A DNA stretch of 34,054 bases from an uncultured Clostridia bacterium (GCA_946407735.1 CAMJPL010000036.1:1-34054); one strand, 5' to 3'; counted from the stretch's first letter, positions 16,263 through 24,491 are shown. Translations and numbers: made by a program. The notes: a model not told the origin generated them from the letters alone.

Positions 16263-18245
16263 ATGAAAAACACCAAGCTCACGATCTACACGCCCGTGAC
16301 GCTTTACGCCGAAGACGAGAAAAGGCAGGCCACGGTCGATGAGATACTCGCGCGGCACCGGGACTACGGTCTCGACCGCTTCCTGCTCTCCTGCCCGTCG
16401 AAGGGGTGGAGAGCCGCGCACTTCCCCGACAATGCGCATTACGAGGCTCTGGCGCGCCAGTTCGCCGCCGTGAGGGATGCCGTCGCGCCGCAGGGGATCG
16501 TCTGCGGCTGGTGGATGACCGTCACGGTAAAGTCGGGACGGTCGCCGGAATATCAGGCGATCATACGTCAGGACGGAAGCGAGGCGCCCTTCTCGTCATG
16601 CCCTCTCGACCCCGCATTCCGCGAAGCCTTAAGCTCAAGCGCGGCGCTCTTCACCGGGATAGCGAAGCCGGCGTTCATATTCACCGAGGACGACTTCTCC
16701 GTCTGCGCCTCGTCCGCCGGAGGCTGCTTCTGCCCGCTTCATCTGAAGGAATTCGCCGCCAGAGCCGGACGGGAGTATTCGAGGGAGGAGCTTGTCTCAA
16801 AGCTCGCCGAAAAAACTCCCGAAGCCGACGGGCTGAGACGGATCTGGAGGGGGCTTACGCGGGACTCCCTCGTCGGCCTCGCCGAAGCTATCCGCGAAAG
16901 GCTCGACGAAGTGACGCCGGATATCCCGGTCGGGTTCATGGAGCCCGGCTCGTCCTCCGCCGACGGCGACATAACCGAGGCCGTCAGCCGGGCGCTCGCC
17001 GGGCCGAATAATATCCCCGTCTGCCGGGTATTCGGCAACGAATACAACGGCATCATATCGGAGTACATCCCTCTCACTCTCTACCATCCTATGTGGCAAA
17101 AGGAGCGGATAAAGGAGCCGTTCCGCTTCATACACGAGTCGGACACCTATCCGCACACGAGGTTCTACTCCTCCGCCGCGCAGATGAAGGCGATGATGGG
17201 ATGCGTCTATTCCTTCGGGTACGAGGGATCGGTCTTCCAGACGCAGCAGTTCAATGACGACCCGTCGGAGGAAAACGGCTTCGCCGCCATGCTCTCGTCG
17301 GAGCGCGCCCGCTTCGCCGCCGTCAGCCGCGAAGCCCGCCGCTGCCGCCTTATCGGCGTGAGTCTCCCGGCGGACGCCGAGACAGACGGCGGAGGCGCCT
17401 CCGACTGGCTCCCGACGCTGTCGCGATTCGGCATACCGTTTACCACACGGCACTCGCACGTCTCCTTCTGGGACGCCCGTCGGGCGGCGTCGATGCCGGG
17501 CGATGAAGTCAAAAATCAGCTGTCGAAGGGGCTGTTCCTTGACGCCGAGGCGGCCGCGATACTCGAGACGCGCGGGTACGGAAGATATCTCGGCGTCTCT
17601 GTCGGCGATCCCGTCATAACCGGGATGCTGAGATACGACCTCGAGATACGGGAGCATATAAATGACGGCTTCGCGCCCGACAGCGCCGGACGCGACATGC
17701 CGGGAGCGAACTGCTTCGCCGCCCGCCGGGGAACCGGCGTCCTGCGGCGTCTTATGCCCACCGATCCGAAGTGCGAAGCCGTCACCGAGACATACGATTT
17801 CGCCGGACGAATGCTCACCGTCTCGATGACGAGATTCGTAAACGAGCTCGGCGGGCGCGTCGTCGTCTGCGGTACGACCGTAAGGGGGAACGAATCCCAG
17901 TCGCTCTGGAACTACCGCCGTATGAAGCTGCTGCAGTCTCTCGTCGTATGGCTCGGCGGAGACGTCCCGATGTCGAGGCGGTCGCCGAAGATCTGGACGA
18001 TAGCGAACGCGCCGGTCTCCAACGACGCCGGATATCTCGCCATGATCACGCTCCTTAATTTCAGCGAGGATCCCGCCGGCGACGTATCCCTGTATCTGCC
18101 GGAGAGCTGGCGCTCTCTTGCCGCTATAAGACGGCTGAGACGCGGCGGGCGCTGGGAGAAGGTGCGGTTTTCGCCTGACGGCGAAGGCGTCACGATAGAC
18201 GAAAGACTCGACCCGCTCGACCCGATGTATCTGAAACTAATATGA
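16263..18245 (+). CDS. Large TIM-barrel glycoside-hydrolase-like protein of unknown specificity
   Basis: I do not recognise a precise family for this product of about 660 residues. The N-terminal half has the rhythm of a catalytic barrel: a strand ending F-T-E-D-D, a Cys-rich segment (GGCFCPLHLKEF) also seen in uncharacterised hydrolase-like proteins, then GFMEPG, HESDTYPHTRFYS and FGYEGSVFQTQQF. The C-terminal third looks like beta-rich domains (SVSMTRFVNELGGRVVV, then LYLPESWRSL). There is no signal peptide, so it is cytoplasmic. The start is ambiguous: ATG at 16263 follows AGGTGA, while GTG at 16248 follows AGGA. As the last gene of the sugar operon before a strong terminator, it is probably the enzyme that cleaves the imported glycoside. 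Confidence 0.6.
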   Translation: MKNTKLTIYTPVTLYAEDEKRQATVDEILARHRDYGLDRFLLSCPSKGWRAAHFPDNAHYEALARQFAAVRDAVAPQGIVCGWWMTVTVKSGRSPEYQAIIRQDGSEAPFSSCPLDPAFREALSSSAALFTGIAKPAFIFTEDDFSVCASSAGGCFCPLHLKEFAARAGREYSREELVSKLAEKTPEADGLRRIWRGLTRDSLVGLAEAIRERLDEVTPDIPVGFMEPGSSSADGDITEAVSRALAGPNNIPVCRVFGNEYNGIISEYIPLTLYHPMWQKERIKEPFRFIHESDTYPHTRFYSSAAQMKAMMGCVYSFGYEGSVFQTQQFNDDPSEENGFAAMLSSERARFAAVSREARRCRLIGVSLPADAETDGGGASDWLPTLSRFGIPFTTRHSHVSFWDARRAASMPGDEVKNQLSKGLFLDAEAAAILETRGYGRYLGVSVGDPVITGMLRYDLEIREHINDGFAPDSAGRDMPGANCFAARRGTGVLRRLMPTDPKCEAVTETYDFAGRMLTVSMTRFVNELGGRVVVCGTTVRGNESQSLWNYRRMKLLQSLVVWLGGDVPMSRRSPKIWTIANAPVSNDAGYLAMITLLNFSEDPAGDVSLYLPESWRSLAAIRRLRRGGRWEKVRFSPDGEGVTIDERLDPLDPMYLKLI

Positions 18246-18262
18246 CATACGGCTTATCATAT

Positions 18263-18295
18263 ATCCGCCTCCGCTCTCTGCGGGGGCGGATTTTT
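18263..18295 (+). terminator. Terminator ending the six-gene sugar operon
   Basis: ATCCGCCTCCGC (18263-18274) pairs with GCGGGGGCGGAT (18280-18291), 12 pairs with one G-U and a 5-base loop. A T-run follows at 18291-18295. Confidence 0.9.
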
Positions 18296-18326
18296 CCCGC
18301 CTGCACGCATCATTTTCGCCCTTCAC

Positions 18327-18355
18327 TTGACAAATCCGGCTTTAGATGGTATAAT
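18327..18355 (+). promoter_or_regulatory. Consensus promoter of the yaaO-darA-holB-ricT cluster
   Basis: TTGACA (18327-18332) and TATAAT (18350-18355) are 17 bases apart. GGAGG at 18381-18385 then serves the first gene. Confidence 0.9.
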
Positions 18356-18391
18356 ATATGATAGGGAAAGTATTACATCCGGAGGCCGCCG

Positions 18392-19690
18392 ATGCACCAT
18401 ATCGACAACCCGATATTCCGCGCCTGTCAGGCGTACGTTTCGGCGTCCCCAGTCAGGATGCACATGCCGGGGCATAAAGGCAGGCCCGATTTCATGCCGC
18501 CCGAAATATCCCTCGACCTTACCGAACTGAAAGAGACCGGCTCGGCGACAGAATACGGCGACGACGTTTTTTCCGCCGCATTTGCCGAGGCGTCGAAGCT
18601 CTACGGCACGTCGGCGACCGTCTACTCCGCCGCCGGATCGACGCTCGCCCTGCAGGCGGCGATAAAGCTCGCCGCCGGGATGAAGCCGGTATTCGCCTGC
18701 TTCCGCTCGATCCACCGCTCGGCGGTCAACGCCATGGCGCTGCTCGGAATAGACCCGGTGTGGATATATTCGCCGGATGAGATACCGCATGATGCCGCCG
18801 TCATCGTGACGTCGCCCGATTATTACGGCCGGATGGCGGACATCGCCTCCCTTTCCGCGCTCGCGCATGAAAGGAACGGGCTTCTCATCGTCGACGGGGC
18901 GCACGGCGCGCACCTCTGGTTTTACGGCGGCGGATATCTCCATCCGCTGAAAAACGGCGCCGACTTTGTCGCCGAATCGCTTCACAAGACCCTCCCCGCT
19001 CTTACCGGATCGGCGCTGCTCCATGCCGCGAAAAAGGATGTCACGGCGGACGACTGCCTTTCGGCGATGCGTCTTTTCTGCTCGACGTCGCCGTCATATC
19101 TTATAAACCTGTCGTCCGAAGCCTGCCTGTATCAGATGTCGCGATGGGGAGACGCGCTTCTTTCCGGCCTGCTGCGCAGAACGGAGGACTTCATCTCAGC
19201 CACCGAGCCGCTCGGATATCATTTTCTCCGGGACGATGACACCGATCCGTTCAGGATAACCATCAGGACGAAAGACGGGCGGCGGCTCGGAAATGAGCTG
19301 TCAGAGCGCGGCGTCGTATGCGAATTTTCCGACAGCGGCAGTGTCGTCCTCATCCCGTCGGTTTCGAGCACGGAGGAGGATTTCAGGCGTCTTACGGACG
19401 CCTGCCTTGATCTGACAGAGCTGTCGTCCCCGCCGCAGAGCGAAGATTTTTCCGGCATCTGTGATATCCCGGCGCCGGAGAAGGCCATGACCCTTCGCGA
19501 AGCCGTGCTGTCGCCGCACGAGACCGTCAAGGCGGCGGAAAGCGCCGGGCGGATATGCTGCGAGGCGGCGACGCCCTACCCGCCGGGAGTCCCCGTCGTC
19601 ATGCCGGGTGAGATCATATCCCACGAGGCGGCGGAAACCCTGTCGCGATCGGGGATAGACTCGGTGAGGGTGACAAAACGCCGACAATAA
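18392..19690 (+). CDS. Orn/Lys/Arg decarboxylase-family PLP enzyme (YaaO-like)
   Basis: The 432-residue PLP-dependent protein belongs to the short Firmicute class of ornithine/lysine/arginine decarboxylases. The hallmark MPGHKG lies at 25-30, an Asp-Gly-Ala-His-Gly motif at 168-172 (cofactor ring contact), and the Schiff-base Lys199 in ESLHKTLPALTGSA. It lacks the N-terminal wing domain of E. coli decarboxylases, as YaaO and SpeA of Bacillus do. Its product would be a polyamine precursor. The C-terminal P-P-G-x-P motif (TPYPPGVPVVMPGE) is conserved. It opens the cluster just as yaaO precedes tmk and darA in Bacillus, but tmk is absent here. Confidence 0.87.
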   Translation: MHHIDNPIFRACQAYVSASPVRMHMPGHKGRPDFMPPEISLDLTELKETGSATEYGDDVFSAAFAEASKLYGTSATVYSAAGSTLALQAAIKLAAGMKPVFACFRSIHRSAVNAMALLGIDPVWIYSPDEIPHDAAVIVTSPDYYGRMADIASLSALAHERNGLLIVDGAHGAHLWFYGGGYLHPLKNGADFVAESLHKTLPALTGSALLHAAKKDVTADDCLSAMRLFCSTSPSYLINLSSEACLYQMSRWGDALLSGLLRRTEDFISATEPLGYHFLRDDDTDPFRITIRTKDGRRLGNELSERGVVCEFSDSGSVVLIPSVSSTEEDFRRLTDACLDLTELSSPPQSEDFSGICDIPAPEKAMTLREAVLSPHETVKAAESAGRICCEAATPYPPGVPVVMPGEIISHEAAETLSRSGIDSVRVTKRRQ

Positions 19691-19729
19691 AGCCTACAGC
19701 CGGATTTCATATAAGAGGAGGAGACAGAC

Positions 19730-20053
19730 ATGAAACTCATACTCGCCATAGTCAACAACGACGACGCCCATACCGTCAACGCCAATCTTTCCAAAAACGG
19801 CTTCTTCGTCACAAAGATAGCCTCGACCGGCGGATTTCTGATGAGCGGAAACTCGACCTTCCTCATCGGCGTCGACGACGCGCAGGTCGAGAGCTGCATC
19901 GAGCTGATCGGCAAATACTCCAAGAAGCGTGTGCAGCAGGCGCCGGTCGACATGAGCTACACCGGCCAGCCCTTCACCGGGATCCCGGCCGAGGTCATCG
20001 TCGGCGGAGCCACGATATTCGTGCTGAACGTCGAGAAGTACGAGCATGTCTGA
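19730..20053 (+). CDS. darA: Cyclic di-AMP receptor DarA (PstA, PII-like)
   Basis: The 107-residue protein matches the DarA/PstA family in length and pattern. The start MKLILAIVNNDDA, the central TGGFLMSGNSTFLIGV and the end GGATIFVLNVEKYE are all family features. It forms a trimeric PII-like signal protein that binds c-di-AMP in the cytoplasm; its downstream targets are unsettled. A strong GGAGGAG precedes the ATG. The stop overlaps the holB start by 8 bases (ATGTCTGA). The pairing darA-holB is a conserved Firmicute arrangement, in Bacillus separated only by yaaR. Confidence 0.95.
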   Translation: MKLILAIVNNDDAHTVNANLSKNGFFVTKIASTGGFLMSGNSTFLIGVDDAQVESCIELIGKYSKKRVQQAPVDMSYTGQPFTGIPAEVIVGGATIFVLNVEKYEHV

Positions 20054-21062
20054 CGTTTTCTCGGAGATAGAGGGCAACGCCGGGCTCATCGACCTGCTGA
20101 GGCGGAACATAGCCGCCGGGACGCTCGCCCACGCCTATACCCTCGAGGGGCCTGACGGCTCGGGCAAGACGACGCTCGCCTTCGCGATCGCCGCCGCGGT
20201 CGCCGGACCGGAATTCGCGAAAAAGGTCCAGAGCGGGAAAAGCGCCGACGTCCGCCTGCTCGCGCCGGAAAACGGCAGGAAAAGCGTATCGGTGGACGAT
20301 ATACGCGCCGTCAAGGCCGACGCCGCCATGACGCCGAACGAACTCGACTGCCGCTTCTACATCTTCGACGACGCGCAGAACATGAGCGCGGCGGCGCAGA
20401 ACACCCTTCTGAAGATCCTCGAGGAACCGCCGGAGGGAGTGTATTTTCTGCTCCTTTGCACCTCGGCGGCCGGACTTCTGCCGACTGTGCGGTCGAGGGC
20501 TCCGGTGCTGCGCATGGAGCAGCTCGGCGACGACGTCATCCGCTCGTATCTGCTGAAAAACAGCCGCAAGGCGAAAAGCGTCCCAGAAGAAGAGCTGTCG
20601 CTCGCCGTCAGGATGTCGCATGGCACCATCGGCGCGGCGCTGTCAGCCCTGTCGCCGAAATCGCTCGCCGGCGAGGAAAGCGACATGAGGCTCGTCGGCG
20701 ATATCATCGCCGCGCTGAGACGGCTGTCCGATCCCGAGGCGTCGCCCGACGCCCGTACGGGGCTCTATTCCCTTTCGCAGAAGCTGCCTTCCGAGCGCCT
20801 CGCGCTGACGGCGCTGCTCGAGAAAGCGCGTCTCGCCGCGCGGGACCTTCTCGCGGCGAGGCTGACCGAAAACGCCGGCGGTAAATTCCGGGCGCTGTTT
20901 TACCCGACACCGGAAGCGGCCCTCGAGGCCGCCGGGACGATATCCGCGCCGACGCTGTCCCACACCCTTGACATATTTGAGGAGACGATACAGTCCCTTT
21001 CGATGAACGTGAACGTCTACGCCGCCGAGACGGCCATGCTGACCTCGATGATATCGGCGTGA
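20046..21062 (+). CDS. holB: DNA polymerase III delta-prime subunit (clamp loader), atypical
   Basis: The 338-residue AAA+ protein has the clamp-loader core: AHAYTLEGPDGSGKTT with a P-loop at 35-42, FIFDDAQNMSAAAQNTLLKILEEPP (about 106-129) and LPTVRSRAP (145-153). It would help load the sliding clamp. Two features are unusual. The four Cys of the zinc module, normally between the P-loop and the Walker B region, are absent (GPEFAKKVQSGKSADV stands in that place), and the SRC motif reads S-R-A. It overlaps darA by 8 bases and precedes ricT, exactly the Firmicute holB position, which supports the assignment. Confidence 0.88.
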   Translation: MSDVFSEIEGNAGLIDLLRRNIAAGTLAHAYTLEGPDGSGKTTLAFAIAAAVAGPEFAKKVQSGKSADVRLLAPENGRKSVSVDDIRAVKADAAMTPNELDCRFYIFDDAQNMSAAAQNTLLKILEEPPEGVYFLLLCTSAAGLLPTVRSRAPVLRMEQLGDDVIRSYLLKNSRKAKSVPEEELSLAVRMSHGTIGAALSALSPKSLAGEESDMRLVGDIIAALRRLSDPEASPDARTGLYSLSQKLPSERLALTALLEKARLAARDLLAARLTENAGGKFRALFYPTPEAALEAAGTISAPTLSHTLDIFEETIQSLSMNVNVYAAETAMLTSMISA

Positions 21063-21107
21063 CGCACATACAGAAAATTCCTTTTTAAATATAACCCGGA
21101 CCGCAAA

Positions 21108-22460
21108 ATGCAGAACAACGAAGAAATCATACCGGAATCCCTCCCGGCAGAAGAGCCGGAAAACACAGCCGCGTCGCCTGAAGCCGAAGAACAGGACATG
21201 ACCGAGATAATCGGCGTCCAGTTCCGTCAGACGGGCAAGGTATATTATTTCGATCCCGCCGGATTTTCCGTGGAGGAAGGCCAGCCGGTGATCGTCGAGA
21301 CGTCGCGCGGCATCGAGTACGGCATCTGCCGCGCCTCGAACCATAAGGTAAAGTCATATCTCGTCATCCCTCCGCTGAGAAAGATGCTCAGGATCGCGAC
21401 GGAGGAGGACACCGCCCGCAGGCAGTACAACGAGGAGAAGGAAAAGGAAGCCTTCGCCGTCTGCCTCTCCCGCATAGAGGCGCTGAAGCTCGACATGAAG
21501 CTCATCGAGGTGGAATACACCTTCGACAACTCCAAGCTGCTGTTCTACTTCACCGCCGACGGAAGGGTCGATTTCCGGGAGCTGGTGAAGGATCTCGCCT
21601 CGGTCTTCCGTACCCGCATCGAGATGCGGCAGGTCGGCATCCGAGACGAGGCGAAGCTGCTCGGCGGTCTCGGCGTCTGCGGACGCCCCTTCTGCTGCTC
21701 AACCTTCCTCGCCGATTTCGGTCAGGTGTCGATACATATGGCGAAGGAGCAGAACCTCTCCCTCAATTCGGCGAAGATCTCCGGCTCGTGCGGACGCCTC
21801 ATGTGCTGCCTGCGCTTCGAGTACGAGACCTACGCCGAGGCGCTGAGCAAGCTGCCGCCGCTCGAGTCGAGGGTGATAACGCCCGACGGCCCCGGCGTCG
21901 TCGCCGAGATAAGCGCTCTCGCCGGGCTGATAAAGGTCCATCTCGACCCGCAGGAGGAAAACACCTTCAAGGTCTACCCCTCCGAGAACGTCTCGTCCGA
22001 CCCCGACCACGTGTTCGTCCGTCCCGAGCCGCCCGAGGATATGCCGCAGCCGGCCGGGAAGCCGTCATACCGCAGCTTCACCGACGAGCGCAGCGTCCTC
22101 CCCGACCGCGCGAGAGGCGAGCGCCCGTTCGGAAGACAGAATGAAAACCGCCTGCTCGGCGGCCAGAAGCCGCAGCCGAGACAGACACCGCCCGATCAGT
22201 CCGCTGCGCCCGTAGGCAGGACGCCTTCGATCCCGAAGGACGCCCCGCTCGACGGCATAGATTACAGCAACTATGACGAGTCGATAAACGAGGCTCCCCT
22301 TCCCGAGCCGCCGTCCGAATTTTTCGGCGGACGCCCGCCGTATCAGCCGCAGCAGGGGAAAAAGCGGGACTTCGACAAAAAGCCGGGGCGCGGATATCCA
22401 TCCTATCACCGCCGCAGATACGACCGCGGCGACAGGCAGAACCGCGGGGAAGATCAATAA
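21108..22460 (+). CDS. ricT: RicT/YaaT family PSP1-domain protein
   Basis: The 450-residue protein contains a PSP1 domain (about residues 31-250). RicT works with RicA and RicF to control RNase Y-dependent mRNA processing and carries an Fe-S cluster. The cluster cysteines are plain: Cys191, Cys196 and Cys197 in CGRPFCC, and Cys228, Cys233 and Cys234 in CGRLMCC. A Pro/Arg/Gln-rich tail of some 150 residues, probably disordered, makes it longer than Bacillus YaaT (about 275). It follows holB by 45 bases. The start at 21108 has a poor ribosome site, and Met31 is an alternative that would remove an acidic leader. YabA, usually next, is missing. Confidence 0.93.
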   Translation: MQNNEEIIPESLPAEEPENTAASPEAEEQDMTEIIGVQFRQTGKVYYFDPAGFSVEEGQPVIVETSRGIEYGICRASNHKVKSYLVIPPLRKMLRIATEEDTARRQYNEEKEKEAFAVCLSRIEALKLDMKLIEVEYTFDNSKLLFYFTADGRVDFRELVKDLASVFRTRIEMRQVGIRDEAKLLGGLGVCGRPFCCSTFLADFGQVSIHMAKEQNLSLNSAKISGSCGRLMCCLRFEYETYAEALSKLPPLESRVITPDGPGVVAEISALAGLIKVHLDPQEENTFKVYPSENVSSDPDHVFVRPEPPEDMPQPAGKPSYRSFTDERSVLPDRARGERPFGRQNENRLLGGQKPQPRQTPPDQSAAPVGRTPSIPKDAPLDGIDYSNYDESINEAPLPEPPSEFFGGRPPYQPQQGKKRDFDKKPGRGYPSYHRRRYDRGDRQNRGEDQ

Positions 22461-22560
22461 AGGCTTCTAACTTTTGTTAGTGTTAACTAATTACATATAT
22501 TCAATCCATATTGCGTCAGGAATTTATTAAAATTTCGTATATATATCACAATCTGTTAAT
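22461..22560. other. AT-rich intergenic stretch before the ferredoxin gene
   Basis: No coding frame is visible. A small hairpin (CTAAC-ttt-GTTAG-like, near 22468-22480) follows the ricT stop, and the rest is strongly AT-rich spacer upstream of the ferredoxin promoter. Confidence 0.5.
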
Positions 22561-22567
22561 ACCTGCG

Positions 22568-22576
22568 TGTTATAAT
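22568..22576 (+). promoter_or_regulatory. Extended -10 promoter of the ferredoxin gene
   Basis: TGTTATAAT gives a TATAAT (22571-22576) with an extended TG. No good -35 lies at 17 bases. A second TATAAT at 22606-22611 touches the ribosome site and cannot be the promoter for this start. Confidence 0.6.
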
Positions 22577-22625
22577 ACAATCACCAGATAAGTAAGCAAA
22601 GCCCTTATAATACGGAGGAAAAACC

Positions 22626-22802
22626 ATGGCATACAAGATTGACGCCGATACCTGCATCGGCTGCGGAGCCTGCGCCGACGGCTGCCCGGTAGAAGCTATT
22701 TCCGAGAACGACGGCAAGTACGTCATCGACCCCGACACCTGCATCGACTGCGGCGCCTGCGCCGACACATGTCCTGTGGGCGCTCCGGCCGCTGCCGAAT
22801 GA
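22626..22802 (+). CDS. 2[4Fe-4S] clostridial-type ferredoxin
   Basis: This 58-residue electron carrier shows two complete C-x2-C-x2-C-x3-C-P motifs: Cys10, 13, 16 and 20, and Cys39, 42, 45 and 49. The internal pseudo-duplication is typical of clostridial ferredoxins. It would carry low-potential electrons for pyruvate:ferredoxin oxidoreductase, hydrogenase or similar anaerobic enzymes. GGAGG (22614-22618) precedes the ATG at ideal distance. It has its own promoter and terminator, so it is an independent unit lodged between ricT and trmN. Confidence 0.97.
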   Translation: MAYKIDADTCIGCGACADGCPVEAISENDGKYVIDPDTCIDCGACADTCPVGAPAAAE

Positions 22803-22826
22803 TCAGGACGCCGAAAGGTTAAAATC

Positions 22827-22856
22827 AAGCAGGCTTATCGCCTGCTTTTGTCTTTT
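22827..22856 (+). terminator. Terminator after the ferredoxin gene
   Basis: AAGCAGGC (22827-22834) pairs with GCCTGCTT (22840-22847) around TTATC, followed by TTGTCTTTTT. A TTG at 22848 in this T-rich tail is in frame with trmN but is not a credible start. Confidence 0.9.
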
Positions 22857-22874
22857 TACGGGACATATGAAAGC

Positions 22875-23609
22875 ATGAACAGACTTACAGTCGGCGATAT
22901 CTCCCTTATGCAGGTCGAGACGGGGCTGAAATTCGGCATCGACGCCCTGCTACTCGCCGCCTATGTCCGGCCGTGCGGCGAGTGCGCCGAATTCGGGGCC
23001 GGATCGGGCGCGGTATCGCTGCTGCTCGCCTCGCGCGGGAGAGCGTCACACGTCGACGCGATAGAGATACAGAAGGCGCAGTACGACACGCTCGAAAAAA
23101 ACGTCGCCGCAAACGGCCTCGAGGGCCGGGTGACGCCGATTCTCGGCGACATAAGGCGCTACCGCCCGGTAAGACATCCCGACGCCGTCGTGACGAATCC
23201 CCCCTTCATGCGAGCCGGGAACGGCAGGATCAGCGACGATCCGGGGCTTTACGCCGCCCGGCATGAGGTGAACGGCGGGATATCCGATTTCTGCTCGTCT
23301 GCGGCCGCCGTGCTCGGCACCGGCGGCGCCTTATACTGCGTATGGCGTCCCGACAGGCTGAGCGATCTCATGAAGGCGATGTCGGACTGTGGACTCGGCC
23401 TCAGACGGCTGACCGCCGTCCACCACGACATATCGCACCCGGCGTCGCTCGTCCTCTGCGAAGCGAGGCGCGGCGGCGCGTCCGACCTTTTCATGACAAA
23501 GCCGCTGCTTTTATACCTTCCAGGACGCCGGGGAGAAGACGGCATGACCGACGACATGCGATACATATACGAAAACGGAGAATTCGATGGATCTTACATT
23601 CACAGATGA
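22875..23609 (+). CDS. trmN: tRNA1(Val) adenine(37)-N6-methyltransferase family (TrmN6/YabB)
   Basis: The 244-residue SAM-dependent methyltransferase has motif I at about 37-50 (CAEFGAGSGAVSLL) and the catalytic N-P-P-F at 108-111, characteristic of N6-adenine transfer. YfiC/TrmN6 methylates A37 of a valine tRNA. The N-terminal pattern (GLKFGIDALLLAAYV) fits the family. ATG at 22875 is preferred because upstream in-frame codons fall in the ferredoxin terminator. The gene overlaps rsmI by 23 bases. Order trmN-rsmI matches yabB-yabC of Bacillus. The exact tRNA target in this organism is assumed from the family. Confidence 0.9.
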   Translation: MNRLTVGDISLMQVETGLKFGIDALLLAAYVRPCGECAEFGAGSGAVSLLLASRGRASHVDAIEIQKAQYDTLEKNVAANGLEGRVTPILGDIRRYRPVRHPDAVVTNPPFMRAGNGRISDDPGLYAARHEVNGGISDFCSSAAAVLGTGGALYCVWRPDRLSDLMKAMSDCGLGLRRLTAVHHDISHPASLVLCEARRGGASDLFMTKPLLLYLPGRRGEDGMTDDMRYIYENGEFDGSYIHR

Positions 23610-24477
23610 AGCGCCGATAGAGAAGAACAGGATCGAGCCGTCGACACTGTACCTCGTCGGCACGCCGATCGGCAATCTCGCCGATCTGTCGCCGAGGGCG
23701 CTGAAAATACTCTCCGGGGTCGATTTCATAGCCGCCGAGGACACCCGCGTCGCCGCCCGTCTGCTGTCGCAGTTCGGGATAAAGAAGACGATGATGCCCT
23801 ACCACGAGCACAACATGCGCACCTCGACCGACATCGTCATATCCCGCTTAAAGGAAGGGCAGTCCTGCGCCGTCGTCACCGACGCCGGGATGCCGGGGAT
23901 ATCAGATCCGGGAGCCGAGCTCGCCGACGCCTGCGTGAAGGCCGGGCTTTCCGTCACCGCCGTGCCCGGACCGAGCGCGGCGCTCACCGCCCTTGTGCTG
24001 TCGGGGCTCGACGCCAGACGTTTTTCCTTCGAGGGCTTCCTCTCCGACGAGGGGCGGGACTCAAAGCAGCGGAAAAGGCTGGAGGAGATATCCTCCGACC
24101 GCCGGACGCTGATATTTTACGAAGCGCCGCACCGTCTCTGCGACACGCTGTCGATGATGCTCGACGTCCTCGGCGACAGGGACTGCGCCGTCTGCCGCGA
24201 GCTTACGAAGCTGAACGAGGAGATACGGCGCGGCAAGCTGTCCCGGATGCTTTCGTGGTACACGGAAAACGAGCCGCGCGGGGAATTCGTGATCGTCGTC
24301 GGCGGCAGGCCGGACGGCGGCGAGTTCTGGCGCTCGATGTCGCCGCGCGAGCACGCCGAATATTACATGAACGAGATGGGCATGTCGAAAAACGACGCCT
24401 GCAAGGCCGCCGCGAGGGACAGAGGCGTCTCGAAGAGCGAGATATACAAGGAATTCATTTCCGGCGTCAGCGACTGA
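23587..24477 (+). CDS. rsmI: 16S rRNA (cytidine(1402)-2'-O)-methyltransferase
   Basis: The 296-residue tetrapyrrole-methylase-fold enzyme methylates the 2'-O of C1402 in 16S rRNA. All family motifs are present: LYLVGTPIGNL (21-31), AAEDTR (49-54), TDAGMPGISDPG (98-109), PGPSA (127-131) and F-Y-E-A-P-H-R near 180. The C-terminal helical region ends with NDACKAAARDRGVSKSEIY, typical of RsmI. Its start lies inside the end of trmN, and the downstream hydrolase gene starts 14 bases after its stop. Confidence 0.97.
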   Translation: MDLTFTDEAPIEKNRIEPSTLYLVGTPIGNLADLSPRALKILSGVDFIAAEDTRVAARLLSQFGIKKTMMPYHEHNMRTSTDIVISRLKEGQSCAVVTDAGMPGISDPGAELADACVKAGLSVTAVPGPSAALTALVLSGLDARRFSFEGFLSDEGRDSKQRKRLEEISSDRRTLIFYEAPHRLCDTLSMMLDVLGDRDCAVCRELTKLNEEIRRGKLSRMLSWYTENEPRGEFVIVVGGRPDGGEFWRSMSPREHAEYYMNEMGMSKNDACKAAARDRGVSKSEIYKEFISGVSD

Positions 24478-24491
24478 CGGAGGACAGGATC

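Noticed and set aside
22606-22611. Second TATAAT as the ferredoxin promoter
   Set aside because: It abuts the ribosome binding site, leaving no room for a leader; the upstream extended -10 fits better.
22848-22874. TTG start for trmN
   Set aside because: It is in the T-rich tail of the ferredoxin terminator.
24255-24491. Extension of the GH5-like gene into rsmI
   Set aside because: The extra residues are an Arg-rich frame shadow of rsmI; GGAGG and family start place the ATG at 24492.
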